Shown piece after piece: positions 38,721 to 49,629 of a DNA stretch of 64,000 nt (the first letter of the stretch is position 1; each line of letters begins with the position of its first letter). The translations under genes were made by a program, and so were the position numbers. The stretch covers positions 100,141 through 164,140 of the forward strand of contig NW_019774925.1 of assembly GCF_001039355.2 (NCBI RefSeq), read 5' to 3'. Below the pieces are notes generated by a model. That model searched no databases and was not told the DNA's origin. It saw nothing but the letters and a program-made list of their open reading frames with translations. Source of the DNA: Lingula anatina. Taxonomy: Eukaryota; Brachiopoda; Lingulata; Lingulida; Lingulidae.

Positions 38721-40166
38721 CCCAAGTACCGACAAAGCCCAAATTTCACATAGATCAAGTTGAGATTATATGTGACCTACATACCAGAGATGGATAAAGG
38801 GGCTCTTGTATTCTAGGAGGAAAAGCAGTAACAAAGAAGTGGCAACGGAGCTGGCAGAGCCAACAGAGCCCGTGGACGCTAATGGTACGAACTAAAACCA
38901 TGTGTACCAAATTGATCAATGACAATGAATAATCACTGTGATTTTGAAGCAAAATAGCAACATGTCACTTCCCAGTCATTGTAGTAACAAGAAATTGTCA
39001 AAACATGGCAAGCATACATGTATATATAAGGATGCAGGGGATGGCAATATGTGCAGATATTTCTGTGTCTGTACATAAAAAGCTGTCCATTCCACTGACT
39101 TCATTTTTATTTCATAACTGAACCAATTTAAAAGACTAAGAATAAATAATTATATAATCACTATCAGACATTACCAAAAAACAAACAGTTTGGTTATGGT
39201 TTTGTTTTAATTCAAGGTCATCATCCTCTACAACTGAATTATTTATATAAATTTGTGTATTTCACTGGCGTCAATTTTGGAATTGTTAGTTTTGTAATCT
39301 CTGGTGTACTTAAAAGCATTATAAATAATTAATTCAAATATCAACTTGATGTGAAACCTGCATGGCTATCATACACGTTTGATTCTCACAGAGCTGATGT
39401 AAAAAGGGGAAATAATTTTGTAATAACTTCTGAATTATCATCCAAAACCACCAGCATGTCAAAAACTACTTCTCTCAGCAGATATGACCTATTTCAAAAT
39501 TCTGAAAAAAATTGAAAAACTGCAACTATAATACTTGTAATAATGGGCAATACAGTACTTACCATTTTTCTTGTAAAACAATACTTCTGTTTTAAGTTCT
39601 TTGTGATTTTCCAAGGCCATGTCGATTTCCATTTTTTTCTCCTCTTTGCTCTCTGGGCCGTACAAAAACTTACAGGCACAACTTTTTGACATGACCTGTG
39701 CCCGGGAGAAGCAAGTAAGTTCGCAGAATCCATCTGAACAGTAGACAATTGGATAGTTGATGGCCTGAGCATTTCCCAAGACAAAGTTACTATCTGAAAA
39801 ATTTGACAAAAGGATCTTAATCATTTGTCAAACCATTATCATATAGCTTATAATTCCTGTTTGAAAAGACAAAACCAAAGATGAAACCAGTGAAACATAT
39901 CTGATAACTAGCATGTAATTTGTAACAGTGCAGAGAGATATTTATCCTAAGCTATTTTCTGAATCCAAATTTTATTCTGAAAAGGAGAATCAAATTTTTT
40001 TGGATGAACAATATTTCCTTTTCTTTAAAAAATGTCTCCAAAACTGTTTGAAAATGTGAAAACTGAAGTCAAAGAGTAACTTCTTGCTGTGCATCTGAAC
40101 CTTTCTGGGTAAGGCTAAGAAAGGTTCAGATGGCTAAGAAGTCACCAAATTGCTAACACTGTCCTA
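38485..40166. repeat. Duplicated 1.7-kb block, haplotype 1 (contains exon 2)
   Basis: Nearly identical to about 40291-41990. It ends at the MITE at 40167, where the other copy continues without interruption. Confidence 0.9.
39563..39793 (-). CDS. KCNH8: ELK-type K+ channel exon 2 (PAS domain core)
   Basis: Residues 26-102 of the channel, following the single base C left by exon 1 (C+AT gives His). The peptide contains HSNFVLGNAQAINYPIVYCS and FCELTCFSRAQVMSKSC and ends FYKKNG, which lines up with the PAS domain of vertebrate ELK channels; the CACKFLYGPES stretch corresponds to the KSCxCKFL(F/Y)G signature. The eag-type PAS domain binds the C-terminal cNBHD and tunes gating. Acceptor TTTTTCAG, donor G|GTAAGT, phase 1 at both ends. 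The reading frame runs on past the donor for about 20 residues, which are intron. Confidence 0.96.
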
Positions 40167-41375
40167 GGCTTCATTCACATGAAATGTCTATTTTCTAAAT
40201 TCTATTTTCTATTCGCGGTATGTCTTATGATCACGGTCTGTGCCCTGAATATCCCNAGCAAAGAATGACAGATATATATATATATATATATTTTTTTTTT
40301 TTTGCAAAAAATTCTCAATTTAAGAAAATTTTAGCCCCTTTCACCAGGAAATAAAGGTCAAAGGTCAAATTCAAGGAAATATTTGAAACCTCCACATATG
40401 ACTTTCGGTCAGGCATCTATAAATATTTTTCCCATAATTCCTTCGGTTTGGTAGATATTTAGCATTTAATTTTGCCAATTTTGGACAAGGGTGCATTGTG
40501 ACGAGCACCACACCTAGACCCAAGTACCGACAAAGCCCAAATTTCACATAGATCAAGTTGAGATTATATGTGACCTACATACCAGAGATGGATAAAAGGT
40601 CTCTTGTATTCTAGGAGGAGAAGCAGTAACAAAGAAGTGGCAACGGAGCTGGCGGAGCCAACAGAGCCGGTGGACGCTAATGGTCCGAACTAAAACCATG
40701 TCTACCATGTGTACCAAATTGATCAATGACAATGAATAATCACTGTGATTTTGAAGCAAAATAGCAACATGTCACTTCCCAGTCATTGTAGTAACAAGAA
40801 ATTGTCAAAACATGGCAAGCATATATGTATATATAAGGATGCAGGAGATGGCAATATGTGCAGATATTTCTGTGTCTGTACATAAAAAGCTGTCCATTCC
40901 ACTGACTTCATTTTTATTTCATAACTGAACCAATTTAAAAGACTAAGAATAAATAATTATATAATCACTATCAGACATTACCAAAAAACAAACAGTTTGG
41001 TTATGGTTTTGTTCTAATTCAAGGTCAACATCCTCTACAAGACTGAATTATTTATATAAATTTGTGTATTTCACTGGCATCAATTTTGGAATTGATAGCT
41101 TTGTAATCTCTGGTGTACTTAAAAGCATTATAAATAATTAATTCAAATATCAACTTGATGTGAAACCTGCATGGCTATCATACACGTTTGATTCTCACAG
41201 AGCTGATGTAAAAAGGAGAAATAATTTTGTAATAACTTCTGAATTAAGTATCATCCAAAACCACCTGCATGTCAAAAACTACTTCTCTCAGCAGATATGA
41301 CCTATTTCAAAATACTGAAAAAAATTGAAAAACTGCAACTATAATACTTGTAATAATGGACAATACAGTACTTAC

Positions 41376-41606
41376 CATTTTTCTTGTAAAACAATACTTC
41401 TGTTTTAAGTTCCTTGTGATTTTCCAAGGCCATGTCGATTTCCATTTTTTTCTCCTCTTTGCTCTCTGGGCCGTACAAAAACTTACAGGCACAACTTTTT
41501 GACATGACCTGTGCCCGGGAGAAGCAAGTAAGTTCGCAGAATCCATCTGAACAGTAGACAATTGGATAGTTGATGGCCTGAGCATTTCCCAAGACAAAGT
41601 TACTAT
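41376..41606 (-). CDS. KCNH8: ELK-type K+ channel exon 2, second copy (PAS domain)
   Basis: A copy of the PAS exon, 1813 bp from the other copy, with the same splice sites (TTTTTCAG acceptor, ATG|GTAAGT donor) and an identical encoded peptide. By eye the one coding difference is a synonymous AAA/AAG lysine codon in the KEL segment. The exon is 231 nt with 1-1 phase, so using both copies would keep the frame, but identical protein and the adjoining N at 40256 point to a second allele rather than a real exon duplication. It lies in a 2.65-kb segment (40257-42904) that looks like an inserted alternative-haplotype contig. Confidence 0.85.
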
Positions 41607-42856
41607 CTGAAAAATTTGACGAAAGGATCTTAATCATTTGTCAAACCATTATAATATAGCTTATAATTCCTGTTTGAAAAGACAAAACCAAAGACAAAAC
41701 AAAGACAAAACCAGTGAAACATATCTGATAACTAGCATGCAATTTGTAACAGTGCAGAGAGATATTTATCCTAAGCTATTTTCTGAATCCAAATTTTATT
41801 CTGAAAAGGAGAATCAAATTTTTTTGGATGAAAAATATTTCCTTTTCTTTAAAAAATGTCTCCAAAACTGTTTGAAAATGTGAAAACTGAAGTCAAAGAG
41901 TAACTTCTTGCTGTGCATCTGAACCTTTCTGGGTAAGGCTAAGAAAGGTTCAGATGGCTAAGAAGTCACCAAATTGCTAACACTGTCCTAGTTCTGTGGC
42001 ACGAAATAGAGTCCACTACAATATTTCTAATTAATAGTTGTGCCATAATGCAGAAGAAAAAATAATGGAAACGAGTGAAAGAACCATCATCAGACAGTTC
42101 ACATTTAACAGACTTTACATGAAATAATAAGGTTATGTACAGTTAAAAACATCAAAGGACATTAATTTACTGTGCACCTTAATTGTGCAACTTATTCTCC
42201 ATCATGTTTCCAAAATCCAGCCCATCACTCATTAATGCTCTTGGTATTAGGGATTCAGGAGGGATCGCACAACCTCCAACATCCAATTTCATTTCTCTGT
42301 TGTAGAATAGCTTTTGGTATATTCATTTTCCATGTACTTGTCAGCTGAAGTAGAGTAGGCAATTGCACAGGGAACATTTTCAAAAATACTTCAAATGATA
42401 AATCATTATGTTTGCTGACAGACCCAGGAGCTTACTACCCTAGTAATAAGGGGTGACCAGTTACAGGAAATATTAAAATACTTGTTTTGATGAAAAACAT
42501 GTAATCTCAAGAGCATGAGATAGATGGGGAAAAATGCTACATTCGAAGGAATAATTAAAGTATAAAACCAATTCTGAGCATTAAGTAAATCAATCCATTT
42601 TCTAAGTCATTTTAATGGGTCATAGTCTGTAAATCTTCATACTGTATATAAATTATATATTTCTGTTGATTTTCATGTGAATAAATCCCTACTAGACCAT
42701 TTTGGGCTACCCCCTCTTCTCCCCAAGGATATTTACTTTGCATTAATGCATCCTTTTTTTAGCAACATTATGTTGTATTCTTGAGAAATGACATTTGCTT
42801 CCACATTTCAGACATTACTAATGACTAATCTTTTTTGTGGTCCTTCTTCAATCAGT

Positions 42857-42904
<48 letters not shown>
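42857..42904. repeat. Poly-A tract ending at an N
   Basis: 48 A before the N at 42905; the allelic tract at 43815-43832 is only about 18 A. A contig end in a homopolymer is typical of assembly breakdown. Confidence 0.9.
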
Positions 42905-42948
42905 NAATAGAATTTAGAAAATAGACATTGCATGTGAACGAAGCCCTA

Positions 42949-43832
42949 GTTCTGTGGCACGAAATAGAGTCCACTACAATATTTCTAATTAATAATTGTG
43001 CCATAAGGCAGAAGAAAAAATAATGGAAACGAGTGAAAGAGGCATCATCAGACAGTTCACATTTAACAGACTTTAAATGAAATAATACGGTTATGTACAT
43101 TTAAAAACATCAAAGGACATTAATTTACTGTGCACCTTAATTGTGCAACTTATTCTCCATCATGTTTCCAAAATCCAGCCCATCACTCATTAATGCTTTT
43201 GGTATTAGGGATTCAGGAGGGATCGCACAACCACCAACATCCAATTTCATTTCTCTGTTGAAGAATAGCTTTTGGTATATTCATTTTCCATGTACTTGTC
43301 AGCTGAAGTAGAGTAGGCAATTGCACAGGGAACATTTTCAAAAATACTTCAAATGATAAATCATTATGTTTGCTGACAGACCCAGGAGCTTACTACCCTA
43401 GTAATAAGGGGTGACCAGTTACGGGAAATATTAAAATACTTGTTTTGATGAAAAACATGTAATCTCAAGAGCATGAGATAGATGGGGAAAAATGCTACAT
43501 TCAAAGGAATAATTAAAGTATAAAACCAATTCTGAGCATTAAGAAAATCAATCCATTTTCTAAGTCATTTTAATGGGTCATAGTCTGTAAATCTTCATAC
43601 TGTATATAAATTATATATTTCTGTTGATTTTCATGTGAATAAATCCCTACTATAGCATTTTGGGCTACCCCCTCTTCTCCCCAAGGATATTTACTTTGCA
43701 TTAATGCATCCTTTTTTTAGCAACATTATGTTGTATTCTTGAGAAATGACATTTGCTTCCACATTTCAGACATTACTAATGACTAATCTTTTTTGTGGTC
43801 CTTCTTCAATCAGTCAAAAAAAAAAAAAAAAA
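42949..43832. repeat. Duplicated 0.9-kb block, haplotype 1
   Basis: Nearly identical to 41991-42904 (both run from gttctgtggcacgaaataga to a poly-A after cttcttcaatcagtc). Confidence 0.9.
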
Positions 43833-46517
43833 ATCAAAGTGTGTCTATCTATAGAGATCTTTTCCCAGTGAAACAAATTAGTAACAAAACCAATAACTGT
43901 ACACAAGTTGTTTGCCAAGTAATTCATTAGTTTAGATCAGTAGTAACACTGGAAGAATAAGTTAAAATTTACAATACTTCAAACAATACAGAAAATCTGG
44001 GTTGATACCTGGATTTATATTTTTTGCCAAAAATAAAAATACAGTACATACTCTGAATAATTTCCCCTATTAGGTAACATGCAATATTCAGTCTGATAGA
44101 AATGCTGACTGAAAACCTATTTTAAACAGGAGATTGGTCAAGTTCAAAAAAAGATCCAAATAATTTTATTTGTAAATATTTTAATAATTTCTGCCATGGC
44201 CCAAAAGAGTTTGAGAGCCCAATAATGTGAAATCAACAAGCAACATGTTGATTTTGTATTTAACTGGGGCCTATATATATGCAAATCAATGCAGGCCACA
44301 TTGATTTTCTCTCTATTTACTATATTTTGCATAGAGATGAATTTGAGTTATCAACCAAAATCAGCATCTGTATTATAAAATGAGTCTAATTTGCCAAATT
44401 TACAGATTTCAAGGATATTTTTCAAGAGTCATATCTGCCACTTACTTTTTTTTTTTTTTAATAATTTTTCTTTATTTTCTGAATACATAGAGGTTTCAGA
44501 TTAGGACTACAAGACTACAAGTGCTCAGATCAGTTTAAATCCAGAAAATAAAAATTTATCAATACCAGTATGTGATGCTCTCTGCATTAATGAGCAGAGG
44601 TAAATATGACACGTTATTCAATCACACACACACACAAATGTGCAAGATGCAGAAAAAAAAAAAAATCACTCAAATAAACCAGCATATCAAAAAAGAAAAA
44701 AAAAGCAGACTTTCACAGATTCAGTCAGGTGATGAACTGGAAATGTTTGCAATGTTAAGTTCTCCATGGTGTAATAAGACAAAAGCTTTCATCTTGATAT
44801 GACAACAGCCTACTAGCCTCTTACAAATACCCTTTTCTGAATATAAAACATTATTGAACATATCAAGTGTGAGGTGTTTGTATAAATCAAATTTTCCATC
44901 TATCATGATTAGTTGCTGTCAGTGTCTAGTGCCATAATTTGATTTATTATGGACTGGAGTTTGTTGCAACACTTAATATTTCTTAGATTAATACTTTACT
45001 TAAATCCAAAATGACTTTATGACCAAACTGTTAATCAAACTGATTTTTATTAAAGGAATAAACAATAATAGAAATCTGTTTTCAGTAAATGGACATATCA
45101 ACAAAATTATATATAAGTAAAAACACCAAACAACACATAAAATCATGAGCTAATGTAAAACTGATAAAAAAGTTATCTATATATCTAATAATAGACATAT
45201 CATATTTTACCAAAGGACTTGTGTAATAAATATTGTGCAAACCATTAATTATGCTGATTCATTATTATGCTACAGTACAAAACACCCAAACCCAATATAG
45301 AGGTGCATTTCACAATGTCACAAGTAAATTAAAATTGAATGGATTCGAAGTTGTATTCAATATATTAAAACATTTATATGTATATATAATTTCTATCACG
45401 GTCTTTGTGGGACCCAAAAACTATCAAACATAGTTTCTAATCTGTGCCCGAAAAGCGTACCTGTGACTTTATTTGCACCTCTAAATTGGGTTTGGGTGAA
45501 AAGCAAGTATCAATATCAGGAAACACAATTTATAGCCCCTAAATTAATTATTCAAAACGTCTCACTATAAGGACTGAAACAATTACTCAACGAATGCTTT
45601 TTATGCATCACTTTAAATAATCCCCCTCACACAACTCAGAAACCATCAATATGAGCTACTTTCATAAGTATTAGAAGAATTCTTAATTATTCTTCAATCA
45701 ATTAGGATTTTCAAGCAGCCAATACAAATAAAGCCATGATATAGTGCCAGTCTCTGATTTTACAGCATATAATAATACATTTACATAATTGCTACTTGAA
45801 ATAAGCAATGACAAATTGGCAATGGCATATATGGTCTAAGGAAGGTTGAACTGTACAAAGTTCTATTAACTGAGTTAATGTAGCTTCATGAAATTTGACA
45901 CTTCCTTGAATTTTGGCAATTCCATTGACTGACAAGGCATATACTATAGCTACTAGGGCAGACTCAAACAAACAAACCACTGGCAACCAAATAAATAATT
46001 TGGGGGGGGGGGGGGGATGAATTTGTTCGAAATGTCAGCTGGTCAAATGTAATGGGCAACAGTCTCATACTGTTTTAGGCTTATGCTTTGAAATCTTGTT
46101 TCGTTGAAAACATCACAAGCTAACAAATAACAGACACTTCCAGTGACTGCTAGCTTTTCCTGTACTTTTATCACTGTCTAAATCATAGACAAATGCATAA
46201 AGTCAACATATATTTCAATGACTCCTGGTAATGTCCACAACCTCTGACAAGAAAGTTGTTTCTTGTTATGTTTGTTTCTGGTTATGTTTGTTTCTGGTTA
46301 TGTTTGTTTGTTTGTCTGTTGACAGCATTTGCAAAAAGTTGTAGACAGATTTTGATAAAAATTTCAGGAAAGGCCACAAATGGGCCAAGGAAAAAATGAT
46401 TAGTTTTGGGGTGATATGGATATCCACTGAAACAAGCTCTGCACCAAAGCTACACAAGCAGTAATAAGAAGTCGTGGCCTATAGTATACATCACAAACAT
46501 TATTTACAAACTGTGCA
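43833..46517 (-). other. Intron 1, part, only simple repeats
   Basis: AT-rich intron with a short (CA) run near 44623, poly-G at about 46003-46015 and three copies of a 16-bp unit (gttatgtttgtttctg) at about 46266-46310. No coding signal. Confidence 0.55.
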
Positions 46518-46523
46518 TGACCT

Positions 46524-46672
46524 GGGCCCCGTATCTTGAAAGCATCTCGCATTGCGGTTGTGCGCAAGCGTCTCGATTCCATAACTCGCCCATACTCGTC
46601 CCATATAATACATTGTAGCCTCTATTTGATATAGCTATTCGCAATATGCGACGCTTTCAAGATACGGGGCCC
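46524..46672. mobile_element. 149-bp MITE with 20-bp perfect inverted repeats
   Basis: Left end gggccccgtatcttgaaagc (46524-46543) and its exact reverse complement at 46653-46672, flanked on both sides by TGACCT (46518-46523 and 46673-46678), a 6-bp target-site duplication. The interior is GC- and CpG-richer than the intron (cgcattgcggttgtgcgcaagcg). No ORF. Intact ends and duplication suggest recent insertion. Confidence 0.85.
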
Positions 46673-46678
46673 TGACCT

Positions 46679-47267
46679 TCTGCACTCGTCAGAGGTCTGG
46701 GCTCTCTGAGTGCTTTTCTAGTTTTACTTAATTTTTGTTCTATTCTCAATATCTGAGGCCACACATGACATGCTGTGGAAGATATCCAAACTAAATTTTG
46801 CCTCAACTGTACGAGGTGGCATACCAGTATGGAATCTCTGTTGAAGCCAGGTAATTATAAACTTTGTTATATTTGCCTGTTTTTGGTGTAATTCACTTCA
46901 GCAAATCCTATTCATGTCCAACCCTATGATTTTAAAACGGAAAAATGCTTCAAGAATAATACACCAACCTAAATCTTCTAACATTAATGCAAAAAACAGC
47001 ACATGCTAGTGTATAATCAAAACTAACAGTTAGGGGGCTGTATCTTATGAGAGGTCAGAGAGAACAAATATATCAATAATCTATAAAGCACAACTAGATG
47101 CCATTCAATAGTCTTTGATTTCTTCTCACAGTTGATCAGATGAGAACAGCTAGCTAGTGGTACAGGTCAAGCCACCTTTTGATTATACATTGATTAGGAA
47201 TTATTGACAGTTGAATGAAATAGAAGGAGTAAAATAATCTTTATATACATATATAACCCCCATCCAC

Positions 47268-47335
<68 letters not shown>

Positions 47336-48557
47336 GATTGATCTTATATCAGGAATGGCTTGAAGTCTCCTATACAGCCATGCAATGATGCCCTCTCAAG
47401 TCCAGTTAACCATTTTTCTTGTGAAAATATTGAAATTCTTTCAGATAGTTAGACAAAGTTTATTTAAAGTATATTTGCTCAAACTGCCTTTTCAATGATG
47501 CAAAACTAGAAACAACCAGCTTTATCTTGGCATTTAGGTTTACTTTAAGGCAATATGAAAAATGTGCTATCTTAATCCCAGCTTTCAGTTTAAATGACAG
47601 GCCTGACATGAGGTAGAATAAAAAATGATAAATGCTACCAAATCCATTACATGAAGTACCTGGCCTATCCTGCAAAAATCAGTCCCAATCTGTATCATTT
47701 GAAAAGCTTTTACATCTTTTGATCCTTCTTACTGAGGTCACTTGTTATAAAAACAGCATTGATTTGGAGTCCCTGGATATCTTTCAAAGAGATGAAAAGC
47801 TCGTGCTCAAAATTTTCTCCATAATCAACTCATCAAGCTTTCATTATATATCACAAAGTGAGCAAAATTTAGTTGAAAATTACACACAGAAAACTCCTCT
47901 TGCAAACAAGAAGCATCACATAATTACGAAGGCATGTTACTTGTTCATTTTCTATAATCAATACAGTAAATACCATAGACAATATACCCAGATAGATACA
48001 CACATAAAAAAATACATCAGTTACTCTCCTGCCAATTAAAATAAAGCAATCAATGTTATTGCAATGTCTTCATACAGTTTACACAATTGATCCTTTGATC
48101 TAATGTTTTTGTAGGTCTGAAAAAATGGTGTCACCTTGATGCCTTTTTGTTTAAATGAAAATAACCAGCAATTTACTTAAATTTGCTTATGGTTTTAATA
48201 TTTGAATTAATGTTATGTATGTTAAAGGGCACATGATTACTCATTATTGTGAGTTATGGATTACATTGAGAGTTATGCATAGCATCCTTCTAGTTAAAAC
48301 ATTGCTTGTACCCAGAGGTCATATTGGGCTGATGGCATATTGCTGTTACTAAATTTAAGGGACATACATTGCCTGTAAGGCAATGCTGTAAGGCAATGCA
48401 GGGCACGCTCTCTAAGAGTGGTGACGGATGACAGCACAATTCTTCTAATAAATTACTTCTAAAATGATAACAAATGGAGCTCATGGATAGTAGTTGAATA
48501 ATAAACAAGAAAACAAGACTTACAGCTATCAACACTCCTGATAGTACCTACCACCCC
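46679..48557 (-). other. Intron 1, part, with (TA)n
   Basis: Holds (TA)n at 47270-47332. The plus-strand open frame at 47632-48039 (135 codons) has no domain, splice context or codon bias and is judged spurious. Confidence 0.55.
47270..47332. repeat. (TA)n microsatellite
   Basis: About 62 bp of TA. Confidence 0.97.
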
Positions 48558-49372
48558 GAGTTTCAACAGCAAGAACATGTAATTTACTAGTACATCCACC
48601 CCCATTTTATCAACATACTTTTAGCATTTCAGAGTTGGAAGAATATGTTTTCTAGAAAAGCATTTACCACTTTAATTTCACTGGAAACGGCACAGGTATA
48701 ATAGAAAATAGGGTTGCCTGAGTTTCAACAGCAAGAACATGTAATTTACTAGTACATCCACCCCCATTATATCAACATACTTTTAGCATTTCAGAGTTGG
48801 AAGAATATGTTTTCTAGAAAAGCATTTACCACTTTAATTTCACTGGAAACGGCACAGGTATAATAGAAAATAGGGTTGCCTGAGTTTCAACAGCAAGAAC
48901 ATGTAATTTACTAGTACATCCACCCCCATTATATCAACATACTTTTAGCATTTCAGAGTTGGAAGAATATGTTTTCTAGAAAAGCATTTACCACTTTAAT
49001 TTCACTGGAAACGGCACAGGTATAATAGAAAATAGGGTTGCCTGAGTTTCAACAGCAAGAACATGTAATTTACTAGTACATCCACCCCCATTATATCAAC
49101 ATACTTTTAGCATTTCAGAGTTGGAAGAATATGTTTTCTAGAAAAGCATTTACCACTTTAATTTCACTGGAAACGGCACAGGTATAATAGAAAATAGGGT
49201 TGCCTGAGTTTCAACAGCAAGAACATGTAATTTACTAGTACATCCACCCCCATTTTATCAACATACTTTTTGCATTACAGAGTTGGAATAATATGTTTTC
49301 TAGAAAAGCATTTACGACTTTAATTTCTAAAAGCAACTGGAAACGGCACAGGTATAACAGAAAATAGGGGTG
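48558..49372. repeat. 162-bp tandem satellite, five copies
   Basis: Units start at gagtttcaacagcaagaaca at 48558, 48720, 48882, 49044 and 49206, exactly 162 bp apart. Units 2-4 are nearly identical; units 1 and 5 share cattttatc where 2-4 have cattatatc, and unit 5 has a short insertion (tctaaaagcaa). The pattern fits expansion from the middle outward by unequal exchange. Not coding. Confidence 0.95.
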
Positions 49373-49629
49373 CTTTGGAAGTAAAGTCAGGAACACTGTG
49401 TAGCATCCACATGCACACACAGTCACCATTTACACATGCCAGACTGAGTATCTCCAAGATGTTTACGTGATGTACAACTCCAAGATGTGATAATGCAAAA
49501 AGTATATCTGAATCTACATGCACTTATGATCCTGATTATGTAGCCTATACCTCGTTTATTGTCAATATGCCAAAATCCAGGATTTTTTTTCGAGGGAGAA
49601 TATTTTAATACACATTGCACCTTTCAACG

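Larger units (their letters stand above)
40257..42904. other. Probable alternative-haplotype contig placed inside a gap
   Basis: Bounded by N at 40256 and 42905 and by homopolymers (poly-T at about 40291-40303, poly-A at 42857-42904). Its left 1.7 kb repeats 38485-40166 and its right 0.9 kb repeats 42949-43832, without the MITE. The whole piece is thus one allele of the DNA on both sides. Confidence 0.85.
40167..42945. mobile_element. MITE split by an inserted contig (ends 40167-40255 and 42906-42945)
   Basis: The left end ggcttcattcacatgaaatg (40167) and the right end, whose complement reads ggcttcgttcacatgcaatg (ending 42945), are inverted repeats matching at 38 of 40 positions. Both are flanked by CTA (40164-40166 and 42946-42948). 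The empty site is intact at 41988-41990 (tccta|gttctg), giving a 3-bp target duplication as in PIF/Harbinger elements. The DNA between the two N characters (40257-42904) is not part of the element. Confidence 0.8.

Noticed and set aside
39494-39784. 96-residue minus-strand ORF starting MSWEM, and its copy at 41307-41597
   Set aside because: A shadow in another frame of exon 2; the PAS frame is the one in phase with exons 1 and 3.
39563-41606. Mutually exclusive or tandem PAS exons as alternative splicing
   Set aside because: The two exon 2 copies encode the same peptide and lie in an N-bounded block with a matching MITE-free allele; real alternative exons normally differ in protein sequence.
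42852-43100. Minus-strand ORF with a poly-Phe tail
   Set aside because: It reads through a poly-A tract and an N at the contig junction, so it is not a real frame.
47632-48039. 135-codon plus-strand ORF
   Set aside because: No domain, no splice context and ordinary intron base composition.
48558-49372. CRISPR-like or coding repeat array
   Set aside because: The 162-bp units are contiguous, without unique spacers, in an animal intron, and stops interrupt all frames of the unit.
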